Source of the DNA: Diaphorobacter sp. HDW4B
GTDB taxonomy: Bacteria; Pseudomonadota; Gammaproteobacteria; Burkholderiales; Burkholderiaceae_C
DNA: 64,000 nucleotides
Direction: 5' to 3'
NCBI RefSeq assembly: GCF_011305535.1
Contig: NZ_CP049905.1
Coordinates: 1,684,001-1,748,000, forward strand
The notes under the pieces were generated by a model. The model had not been told where the DNA came from. It did not search any database and was given only the letters and a program-made list of their open reading frames with translations. The translations under genes were made by a program, and so were the position numbers. Below, piece by piece: positions 52,284 to 60,340 of this stretch. Within the stretch, counting starts at the first letter, position 1, and the number at the start of each line of letters is the position of its first letter.

Positions 52284-54184
52284 GCGACAGCATGACGACG
52301 ACAACGACCTCCAATCCCGACGCGCTGTTCTGCATCGGCATCGACCTGGGCACCACGCACTGCGCGCTGTCGTATGTGGACAAGACCGCGAGCGATGGCG
52401 ACAAGGTCGACCAGCAGGTGCTGAACATTCCGCAGCTCACGGCTCCCGCGAGTGTGGAAGGCAAGCCGCTGCTGCCCTCGTTCCTGTATCTGCCGCACGA
52501 AACCGAACTGACACCCGCCGACATGGCGCTGCCGGGCGCGGGCGAGCAAAGCTACATCGTCGGCGAGTTTGCACGCACGCGCGGCGCGAACACGCCCATC
52601 CGTCTGGTGAGCAGCGCCAAGAGCTGGCTGTGCCATCCGGGTGTGGATCGCCGCTCGCCGCTGCTGCCATCGGACGCACCACCCGAAGTGCAGCGCGTGT
52701 CGCCGCTCGAAGCATCGACGCGCTACCTCAAGCACCTGCGCTGGGCCTGGGACAACGCGCATCCCGAAGCGCCGTTCAACGAGCAGGACATCACGGTCAC
52801 CATTCCCGCATCCTTCGATCCGGCCGCGCGTGAGCTGACGGCGGAGGCCTGCCGCAACGCGGGCTTCAACAACCTCACACTGCTCGAAGAACCGCAGGCC
52901 GCGCTCTACAGTTGGATTCAGCAAAGCGGCGGCCAGTGGCGCAAGCAGGTGAAGAACGGCGACATCATCCTCGTGGTGGACGTGGGCGGTGGCACGACCG
53001 ACCTGTCGCTCATCGCCGTGCTGGAGCACGAAGGCAATCTGGAACTGCAACGCGTGGCCGTGGGCGAGCACATTCTGCTTGGTGGCGACAACATGGACTT
53101 GGCGCTGGCCTACGGTCTGGCACGCAAGCTCGCGCAGGAAGGCAAGCAGCTCGACGCATGGCAAACGCGCGCTCTCTCGCATGGTTGCCGCGCGGCCAAG
53201 GAGCAGTTGCTTGCCAATGAAAATCTGCAAAGCGTGCCAGTCGTTGTGCCCAGCCGTGGCAGCAAGCTGATCGGCGGCAGCATCCGCACCGAACTCACGC
53301 GCACCGAAGTGCTGGCGATGCTGGTCGAAGGCTTCTTCCCCAAAGTCAACGCAGCCGACAAGCCGCAGACACGCGCTCGCGCAGCGCTCACGCAGCTTGG
53401 CCTGCCGTACGCGCAGGACGCTGCCGTCACGCGCCATCTGGCCGCATTCCTCTCGCGCCAAGCGGGTGCGACGGAGCAGATCGACGGACTGCAAGGCACG
53501 CAGCCTGCGGGCGCTGGCTTCCTGCATCCATCGGCGATTCTGTTCAACGGCGGCGTGCTCAAGTCCACGCAGATCGAGCAGCGCATCGTCAACGTCATCA
53601 ATGGCTGGCTGGCCACCGAAAACGCACCCGCACTGCGCGTGCTCGATGGTGCGAATCTCGACCTCGCCGTCGCTCGCGGCGCGGCTTACTACGGCCATGT
53701 GCGTCAGGGCCGTGGTGTGCGCATTCGCGGCGGCACGGCGCAGTCGTACTACGTCGGCATCGAATCCAACATGCCCGCGATTCCCGGCATGGAGCCACCG
53801 ATTTCCGCGCTGTGCCTTGCACCGTTCGGTCTGGAAGAAGGCTCTGAAGTGGCGCTTGATGGCGAAGAATTCGGCCTCGTCGTGGGCGAGCCGGTTCGCC
53901 TGCGCTTCTTTGGCTCGTCCGTGCGCCGCAGCGATGTGGTGGGCACCATGCTGGATTTCTGGGGCCCCGAAGAACTGGTCGAGCTGCAGGAAATCGAAGC
54001 CACCTTGCCCGCCGAAGGCCGCAACGCGGGCGACGTGGTTCCCGTGACTTTGCTCGCACGCGCGACCGACATCGGCACGCTCGAACTCAACGCCGTGCCC
54101 GTGGGCGGCAACGAGCGCTGGAAGGTGGAATTCGACGTGCGCGCCGAAACATCCCTTGCCGACGCCGAACAGGTCAGCGCATGA
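52280..54184 (+). CDS. Hsp70 family protein (first of two in operon)
   Basis: 634 residues. Actin-like ATPase motifs: phosphate 1 GIDLGTTHCALSYV (about 18-31), phosphate 2 LVVDVGGGTTDLSLI (about 233-247) and the GGDNMDLALAYGLA segment. A beta-rich substrate-binding-like domain follows from about 490. It lacks the DnaK C-terminal lid and the NRTTPS motif of housekeeping DnaK, so it belongs to a divergent, YegD-like group with presumably dedicated clients. The GTG start overlaps the DUF2760 stop; an ATG at 52292 is an alternative. It ends overlapping the next ORF (ATGA). Confidence 0.9.
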   Translation: MSDSMTTTTTSNPDALFCIGIDLGTTHCALSYVDKTASDGDKVDQQVLNIPQLTAPASVEGKPLLPSFLYLPHETELTPADMALPGAGEQSYIVGEFARTRGANTPIRLVSSAKSWLCHPGVDRRSPLLPSDAPPEVQRVSPLEASTRYLKHLRWAWDNAHPEAPFNEQDITVTIPASFDPAARELTAEACRNAGFNNLTLLEEPQAALYSWIQQSGGQWRKQVKNGDIILVVDVGGGTTDLSLIAVLEHEGNLELQRVAVGEHILLGGDNMDLALAYGLARKLAQEGKQLDAWQTRALSHGCRAAKEQLLANENLQSVPVVVPSRGSKLIGGSIRTELTRTEVLAMLVEGFFPKVNAADKPQTRARAALTQLGLPYAQDAAVTRHLAAFLSRQAGATEQIDGLQGTQPAGAGFLHPSAILFNGGVLKSTQIEQRIVNVINGWLATENAPALRVLDGANLDLAVARGAAYYGHVRQGRGVRIRGGTAQSYYVGIESNMPAIPGMEPPISALCLAPFGLEEGSEVALDGEEFGLVVGEPVRLRFFGSSVRRSDVVGTMLDFWGPEELVELQEIEATLPAEGRNAGDVVPVTLLARATDIGTLELNAVPVGGNERWKVEFDVRAETSLADAEQVSA

Positions 54185-54801
54185 TGCAAAAGGATCTCCT
54201 GCAAAGCCTCGTCTATCTGGACAAGGACTACATCGCCGACAGCTACGAAGCGTGGTCCGGTGAGAGCGCTGCGGTCTCCATCACCAAGCACACCCGAAGA
54301 AAAACGGGCACCAATCCGCTGCCGTTTTCGGCCGAGGTGAGCGCGCAGGAGACCCGCTCCTATCCGATCTCCACGCTGCACATGCTCGCGCAGCTGTGGC
54401 CCGATCTGGCCGAGCAACCGGCAGTGAACGTGAGCGAATATGCGGAACGTTCGGCCTCGGAATTCGGCTGGGTGCAAGGCCATCTCTCGACCTTCCAGGT
54501 GCGCAGCAAGACGCAGCGCGATGGGCAGGATGTGGTCACCGCGCAGTCGAGCCACTTTCAACTGCGTGGTCTGGAGCATGGCCGTTATGTGGACCTGATC
54601 ACCACGCCGGACTACTTCACGTCCGGCTTCAACGCGCTGTTGCCGTTGCAGATGACACTGCTGGCCAAGTTCGCGTTGCCGGTGTGCATGTACGTGCGCC
54701 TGCTGCCCGCCAAGGATCACGCCGAGAACTGGATTGCGGTGCCGCTCGTGATCGTCGAATCGCGCCCTGCGCTCACCAGAGACATCCAAGCCTTGCTCTG
54801 A
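54181..54801 (+). CDS. Hypothetical protein between two Hsp70-like genes
   Basis: 206 residues, family not recognised. It begins MMQKDLLQSLVYLDKDYIADSYEAW and contains strand-like segments such as SSHFQLRGLEHGRYVDLITTPDYF and LPVCMYVRLLPAKDHAENWIAVPLVIVE. No signal peptide, membrane segment or cysteine pairs. The start overlaps the preceding stop and the next gene starts 17 bases later, so it is part of the chaperone operon, perhaps as client or adaptor (inference). Confidence 0.75.
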   Translation: MMQKDLLQSLVYLDKDYIADSYEAWSGESAAVSITKHTRRKTGTNPLPFSAEVSAQETRSYPISTLHMLAQLWPDLAEQPAVNVSEYAERSASEFGWVQGHLSTFQVRSKTQRDGQDVVTAQSSHFQLRGLEHGRYVDLITTPDYFTSGFNALLPLQMTLLAKFALPVCMYVRLLPAKDHAENWIAVPLVIVESRPALTRDIQALL

Positions 54802-54818
54802 TTCCCCATGAACTTCCC

Positions 54819-57659
54819 ATGAACACCGCCACTGCAGCGACCCATGTTGTCGGCATCGACCTCGGCACCAGCAACACCGTTGCAGCTTCGGCGTCATTGA
54901 AAGATGCGTCCGCAGGCATCACGCTGCTGCAGATCGCGCAACGCACCGCGCCCGATGAAACCTCGCCGCTATCGCTGCTACCTTCCGTGCGCTATCACGC
55001 AGCGGTCGGTGAACTGGGTGAGTCGGCCTGGCAAAAGCCGTGGCCTGCCATGGATGCCAGCGCCGACAAGCCCGCTGTAATTGGCCGCTGGGCGCGTGAT
55101 CTGGGCGCTGCCGTGCCATCGCGATTGGTGGCGAGCGCCAAGAGCTGGCTCTCGCATCAGGGCGTCGATCGCAACGCCGCCATCCTGCCCTGGGGTGCGC
55201 CGGAGGATGTGCACAAGATCTCGCCGGTCGCCGCATCAGCGAGCTATCTCGCGCATGTGAAGGCCGCGTGGAATGCCACGCATGCCGATGCGCCACTCGA
55301 CCAGCAGATCGTCGTGCTCACCGTGCCCGCATCGTTTGACGAGGGCGCGCGCGCGTTGACGCTGCAGGCCGCGCAGATGGCGGGACTGCCGCATGTGCAC
55401 CTGCTCGAAGAACCCAAGGCCGCGTTCCACGACTGGCTGGTGCTGCAGGGCGATCAACTCCAAGCGCAACTCAAGGACAGCAAGCTGGTGCTGGTCGTCG
55501 ACGTGGGCGGTGGCACGACCGACCTCACGCTGATTCGCGTCGAGCAGGCTGCTGATTCCGATACGCTGCCGACACTCACCCGCATTGCCGTCGGCGAGCA
55601 CTTGATGCTTGGCGGCGACAACATGGATCTGGCGCTCGCGCATCGGCTGGAGCCGCAGTTTCTGGCTTCCGGCGAGCAGCGTCTGCCCGCCACCCGATTC
55701 GCGCAACTGGTGCAGCGCTGTCGCATCGCAAAGATTCAATTGCTCGCGCAGAATGCGCCCGCATCGGTGTCCGTCACCTTGCTTGGCAGCGGCTCGCGTC
55801 TGATGGCGCAAACCCGTTCGGCGGTGCTCACACGCGACGAGATTCAGTCCTGGATCGTTGAAGGCTTTCTGCCCCATGCGGCCATCGATGAAGCCCCCAC
55901 CAAACGCCAGAGCGCACTGCGCGGCTTTGGCCTGCCCTACCCTGCAGACGCGGCCATCTCGCGGCATCTCGCGCAGTTTCTGTCGCAGCATGCAGCGGGC
56001 GAACTGCCGGATACCGTGCTGCTCAACGGCGGCGTTTTTCATGCGCATGCGCTGGTTGCGCGACTCACAGAACAGCTCACGCAATGGCGCGAAAAGCCTG
56101 TGCGCGTGCTGCACAACCCGCATCCCGATTGGGCCGTTGCGCGCGGTGCGGCAGCCTATGGCTTGACGCTTTCCGAAGCGCAAGCGGCAGCTACCCAGCA
56201 CAAGCAACCGGCCACCACTCTGCCGAAGATTGGCGGCGGTGCGGCGCGCAGTTACTGGCTGGTTCTGCGCGGCAAGCCGGGCACGCCCGCGCAAGGCCTT
56301 TGCCTGCTGCCACGCGGCACGCAGGAGGGCACGCGCATCACGCTGACCGGACGACGCTTTGCCCTCAAGCTGGGGCAGGCCGTGCGGTTTGAACTGGTGT
56401 CCAACAACCGCAGCGATCAGACATTTCAAGCGGGACAGCTTATCGATCTGCAAGGCGAAAACTGGCTGCAGCTACCGCCACTGGCCACCGTGCTGCAAGC
56501 ACCGGACAGCGCAGCAGCGCGCACATCGATGGAAGTGCAGTTGCAAGCCTGCATGACCGAAGTCGGCACGCTGGAAGTGCGCTGTCTGGCTGCGGACAAC
56601 GCCGAGCAGCAATGGCTGCTGCCCTTCGATCTGCGGGCGCAAACCAACGCCGATGATGATGAGGAGGAGGAAGGCGAACAGGCATCCGCGCCGCAGTCGC
56701 TCAACAAGCTGAATGCCGCCATCGAGCAGATCGACCGCATCTTCGGCAACCAGGCAAAAGACATCACGGCCAAGGAAGTGCGCCAACTTCGGCAAGCCAT
56801 CGAAAAGCTGCTGGGCCCGCGCGAATCGTGGGACGTAGCCGTGCTGCGCGCGCTGTTCGACGCGCTGCTGGAGCGCAGCAAACGCCGTCGCCGCTCGGCC
56901 GAACACGAGCGCGTGTGGTTCAACCTCGCGGGCTGGTGCCTGCGCCCCGGCGTGGGCGCGGAGCTCGATGATTGGCGCATCGCGCAGATCTGGCAGCTTT
57001 ATGAACAAGGCATCGCCCACACCAAGGAGGCAGCCAACTGGACGGAATGGTGGGTGTTCTGGCGACGCGTGGCTGCAGGCCTGAACGAAGCGCAGCAGAT
57101 GCAGGTGCTCGAAGACGTTGCAGGCCAGATGCAAAAGGCAGTGCAGCAGACCACGCAGCGCAATGAACGCAGCGGTGGCAAATCCACGCACGGCAGCTAC
57201 GAAGACATGCTGCGCCTCTTCGCCGCGATGGAGGCCGTGCCGTGGCAATTCCGGCAGGAAATGGGCCAGTGGATGCTCTCGCGCTTGAAACGCGCTGACG
57301 AAACCGTGCAGACCTGGTGGGCCATCGGCCGCATCGCCGCACGCCAACCGCTGGCCGCGAATGCCCACCTGACCATGCCGCCAGCCCCCGCGACGGAATT
57401 CCTCAACGCCACCCTCACACAAGATTGGCGCAAGAACGAAACCGCCATGTTCGCCGCCGTCCAGATCACCCGCATGACCGACGACCGCGCCCGCGACATG
57501 AGCGACGCACAACGCACGGACGTGCTGGCGAAACTCAAGACATCAGGCGCACCCACACGCTGGATCGAACTCGTCGAAAGCGTGCAGGAAATGGATGCCG
57601 ACGACCGCAAACGCAGCTTCGGCGACAGCCTTCCACCGGGTTTGAGCTTGCTGAGATAA
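54819..57659 (+). CDS. Hsp70 family protein with long helical C-terminal extension
   Basis: 946 residues, much longer than DnaK (638). ATPase motifs: GIDLGTSNTVAASA (about 10-23), LVVDVGGGTTDLTLI (about 224-238), GGDNMDLALAHRL and LNGGVFHAHA. A beta-rich domain reaches to about 607. An acidic linker (DDDEEEEGE, about 612-620) is followed by some 320 mostly helical residues (LNKLNAAIEQIDRIFGNQAKDIT..., AHTKEAANWTEWWVFWRRVAAGL), possibly DUF3731. Upstream in-frame codons belong to another gene; ATG 54819 precedes the ATPase directly. Last gene of the operon. Confidence 0.9.
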   Translation: MNTATAATHVVGIDLGTSNTVAASASLKDASAGITLLQIAQRTAPDETSPLSLLPSVRYHAAVGELGESAWQKPWPAMDASADKPAVIGRWARDLGAAVPSRLVASAKSWLSHQGVDRNAAILPWGAPEDVHKISPVAASASYLAHVKAAWNATHADAPLDQQIVVLTVPASFDEGARALTLQAAQMAGLPHVHLLEEPKAAFHDWLVLQGDQLQAQLKDSKLVLVVDVGGGTTDLTLIRVEQAADSDTLPTLTRIAVGEHLMLGGDNMDLALAHRLEPQFLASGEQRLPATRFAQLVQRCRIAKIQLLAQNAPASVSVTLLGSGSRLMAQTRSAVLTRDEIQSWIVEGFLPHAAIDEAPTKRQSALRGFGLPYPADAAISRHLAQFLSQHAAGELPDTVLLNGGVFHAHALVARLTEQLTQWREKPVRVLHNPHPDWAVARGAAAYGLTLSEAQAAATQHKQPATTLPKIGGGAARSYWLVLRGKPGTPAQGLCLLPRGTQEGTRITLTGRRFALKLGQAVRFELVSNNRSDQTFQAGQLIDLQGENWLQLPPLATVLQAPDSAAARTSMEVQLQACMTEVGTLEVRCLAADNAEQQWLLPFDLRAQTNADDDEEEEGEQASAPQSLNKLNAAIEQIDRIFGNQAKDITAKEVRQLRQAIEKLLGPRESWDVAVLRALFDALLERSKRRRRSAEHERVWFNLAGWCLRPGVGAELDDWRIAQIWQLYEQGIAHTKEAANWTEWWVFWRRVAAGLNEAQQMQVLEDVAGQMQKAVQQTTQRNERSGGKSTHGSYEDMLRLFAAMEAVPWQFRQEMGQWMLSRLKRADETVQTWWAIGRIAARQPLAANAHLTMPPAPATEFLNATLTQDWRKNETAMFAAVQITRMTDDRARDMSDAQRTDVLAKLKTSGAPTRWIELVESVQEMDADDRKRSFGDSLPPGLSLLR

Positions 57660-57735
57660 GCCACAAACAAGGTATTCAAACAGCAACCCATGCAGCGTAC
57701 ACGCCGTTTGAATCACCAGCCACAATGACGAGATA

Positions 57736-57808
57736 GCCCCTCAGGCGCGACGCGAAGCCGCAGACAGTACTCTCGTACGACAAGGCTTTGCAACAAAGCA
57801 TGAGGGGC
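57736..57808 (-). repeat. Dispersed repeat family A, copy 2 (inverted relative to copy 1)
   Basis: 73 bp with perfect 8 bp inverted ends GCCCCTCA/TGAGGGGC. On the minus strand it reads in the same order as 4436-4509, including the 16-base core TACTGTCTGCGGCTTC. Confidence 0.75.
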
Positions 57809-57900
57809 TATATCGTCACCCCAAAACGAAGACTCTCAAAGCCACCACAACGCCCAACTTCGTCACACCACCCAATCACAACACCAACAAAAGAACAGAC

Positions 57901-57929
57901 AAAAAAAAGCCCGGCATCCCCCGCCGGGC
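57901..57929 (-). terminator. Intrinsic terminator of the first protease gene
   Basis: Read on the minus strand: perfect 7 bp stem GCCCGGC (57923-57929) / GCCGGGC (57909-57915), 7-base loop, then eight Ts (57908-57901). It lies 39 bases after the protease stop codon. Confidence 0.93.
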
Positions 57930-57968
57930 CCAATTCCCCTAGAGTCACCTCGTCGAAACCGAATCGTC

Positions 57969-59870
57969 TTACTGCCCTTGCCACACGTTGTACGAAACCC
58001 CTTCGTACTTCAGATCCGCATAAGTGGCGATCACAAAATCACGCTCTGCAGCATTGGCCGTGTAGAAATAACGACCGCTCTGTGCATTGCGAAAGCGGAA
58101 CACTTGCACCGTGTCGCCAGCCGCTTCAGCCTTCGCATACCAGGCCACGCCGTCATAACCGAAGGTGGCGGAATCAGCCTGCATCGCGGCACGTTCGCCG
58201 TCGTTCACGGTGTAGACGTGCGAATCGGTCTTGCGGTTGTAGAAGCGGTGCACAGCCACCAGACCTTCGCCGGGTTGTGCATACGCCTGGAACACTGCGT
58301 TTTCGTACTGATAAGCCTTGTAGCTGTTGATCACCAGATCGCGCTCTTCGGCCTTGATCGTGTAGAAGTGCGCGCCGGTCTGGGTGTTGTAGAAGCGATA
58401 GACCGATGTGCGGGCACCGCTGGATTGGCTGCCTGTCGCTTCGGGGTACAGCCATTGCTTGATGGCTGGGAAGATGGCGTCAAAGCGCGAGTAGTTGTTC
58501 ACGCCGCCGGTCTTGGAGCACGAAGCCGTGCCGTTGGAGAGCACGCCGGTCAGCACGCCGTTCACGAACAGGCCCGAACCGCTGCTGCCGCCTTCGGTCA
58601 TGCCTTGCGACCATTGAATGCGGTAGAAGCCCTCGGTCATCGCGGTGGTGCCGACGCAGTTGTAAAAGCCGGTGCCGGGAGTGCAGGCCGAAGTGCCGAT
58701 CACGTTGCCGAAGCTGATCTTCTGCAGGTCGCCACCGGGGTGGTGAATGCCGACGACTGCAGCGCCATTGCCGATGGGGGTGGTGTCCCAGCCTGCGAAC
58801 ACGGCACCTGCGGGAGGTGTGTCGTTGAGCACCAGCAGGGTTGCGTCGGGCATGTTCGATGTGTACAGCAGCTTGGCGCCGTTCTTGAGCGTCTTGCTGT
58901 TGGCCGACAGCACGCGGCTGTTGCAGGTGGGGGTGCGGTAGAACCAGAAGGTCTGCAGGGTTGAGGCTTCGGTCTGGTTGCTGATGCAGTGGTTGGCCGT
59001 CAGGAAGTAAGGAGTGCCGGTGCCGTTGCGGTCGTTGAGCAGCGTGCCGGTGCACAGATAGCCGCCGGTTGCGGTCACGTAGTGCATGCGGGCCACGGCG
59101 TCGCGTTGGCGGGCGTATTCGTCGTGGCAGGTGGAATCGAGCGTGCAGGTGCCTGCATTGTTCAGCTTGGTGAAGGTGGTGGAGCCATCGTCGATGAGGT
59201 TGAAGATGTCCTTGTAGATGTGCAGCACGCTGGGCACCGACACTTGCACCAGGCTGGGGGCAAAGCCAGCGGGCAGTTCGATCTCGATCACCAGTTCGTC
59301 GCCATCGACGGCCGGGGTCCACCAGGTGCGGGCAGCGGTGGAGGTGTCACCGGCCTTGGCGTTGTTCTGCAGCAGTTGTTCGAGGCGCTGACCAGCCACT
59401 TCAAAGGCTTCGTCGCGGAAGTCGGGCTCGTACACACGGACCAGCGCGTTGCCTGGCAGTGCGTCGATCTGCACACCGGCACGCATGCCGAAAGCGCCGT
59501 TGGAGACAAAGCTCAGCGCAGCCACCATGCCGCCACGTGCGGAAGGCTTCCATTCCAACAGTTGATTGACCGCCTGCACCGATGCAGAAGCTTCGCTCGC
59601 GCGGGTTGCGCCGATCTTGACGATGTCGCTGCTTTCCACTGCGGCGGCCTTGGGAGCCACCCATTCACCGAGTTCCACCACCGTCGCTGCCACCGGAGCC
59701 ACCATCGAACGCTTGAGGCTCACGAATTCTTCAACAGTCGTCGCGGGCTGCACGCGCTCCAGCATGCGAACGCCGCTGTTGGCGAATGCGCTGCCAGCGG
59801 CAACGAAGAACATGGCAGCGATTGCGGCGTTCTTGGCGGCTTGGCGTGTGTGCTGGAAGAAGGTAGTCAT
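57969..59870 (-). CDS. Secreted trypsin-like serine protease with DUF5648 repeats (paralog 1)
   Basis: 633 residues. Sec signal peptide (to about residue 30, AFA-N). A pro-region of about 200 residues with ERVQPATTVEEFVSLKRSM precedes a lysyl-endopeptidase-like protease: histidine in FLTANHCIS (about 296), aspartate in MPDATLLVLND, and serine in TEGGSSGSGLF (about 430). Disulfide cysteines surround the site. The C-terminal 150 residues carry three DUF5648 units with the VYRFYNTQTGAHFYT-type signature (also VHRFYNRKTDSHVYT and VFRFRNAQSGRYFYT). Extracellular proteolysis is likely; the repeats may bind surfaces or substrate. Confidence 0.9.
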   Translation of the reverse strand: MTTFFQHTRQAAKNAAIAAMFFVAAGSAFANSGVRMLERVQPATTVEEFVSLKRSMVAPVAATVVELGEWVAPKAAAVESSDIVKIGATRASEASASVQAVNQLLEWKPSARGGMVAALSFVSNGAFGMRAGVQIDALPGNALVRVYEPDFRDEAFEVAGQRLEQLLQNNAKAGDTSTAARTWWTPAVDGDELVIEIELPAGFAPSLVQVSVPSVLHIYKDIFNLIDDGSTTFTKLNNAGTCTLDSTCHDEYARQRDAVARMHYVTATGGYLCTGTLLNDRNGTGTPYFLTANHCISNQTEASTLQTFWFYRTPTCNSRVLSANSKTLKNGAKLLYTSNMPDATLLVLNDTPPAGAVFAGWDTTPIGNGAAVVGIHHPGGDLQKISFGNVIGTSACTPGTGFYNCVGTTAMTEGFYRIQWSQGMTEGGSSGSGLFVNGVLTGVLSNGTASCSKTGGVNNYSRFDAIFPAIKQWLYPEATGSQSSGARTSVYRFYNTQTGAHFYTIKAEERDLVINSYKAYQYENAVFQAYAQPGEGLVAVHRFYNRKTDSHVYTVNDGERAAMQADSATFGYDGVAWYAKAEAAGDTVQVFRFRNAQSGRYFYTANAAERDFVIATYADLKYEGVSYNVWQGQ

Positions 59871-60340
59871 TGGGGGTCTCCGGGGGGACGGAAATATCTA
59901 ATGACTCAAATGTACTCATAGTCACAGTAAATTTAATATGTGAAACATTAAGATTGACCTTGGTTTGCAAATGTATTGATTCAATAGTTTTTGTTAATTT
60001 TGAAAGATTTAGCAACTTTTCAGCCTTCGTTGGCAGGTTGAGATGTGACGAGCCCAATGAATACAGCCATAACAAGAAAGCTTGCACTTACCCACATTTC
60101 TTTTCAGGGCGAAAACCGCAAGAAGCGCTGACGACAATCTGTTGCCCAAAGCACACTGGAGTGGTGCCGGACATGCGCCAAACGTCAACAGAATCGAACT
60201 CTTAAGCAGGCAGGATTTCGGGCCCGCAATGCAAACAGCCCGGACATGCCGGGCTGCTGATCGGGTGAAGTTGGTCAGGTTGGTTTGGTTTGCCGCGATC
60301 CGGTCTCACGCCGGATCGGGCCATCGCTCAGCTCAAAGAC
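59871..60340. other. AT-rich promoter region between protease genes
   Basis: 470 bases without a gene. The stretch from about 59890 to 60020 is clearly AT-rich against its surroundings and lies upstream of paralog 1, so it probably contains that gene's promoter, though I cannot fix the hexamers. A hairpin belonging to paralog 2 lies at 60237-60255. Confidence 0.55.
60237..60255 (-). terminator. Hairpin after protease paralog 2
   Basis: Perfect 7 bp stem AGCCCGG (60237-60243) / CCGGGCT (60249-60255), 5-base loop. On the minus strand it is followed by only GTTTGC, so it is a weak terminator at best. It resembles the stem of the paralog 1 terminator. Confidence 0.55.

Larger units (their letters stand above)
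57660..57968. other. Convergent gap with repeat and terminator
   Basis: 309 bases between the Hsp70-like gene and the first protease gene, which converge. It holds repeat family A copy 2 and the protease terminator; nothing else is recognised. Confidence 0.7.
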
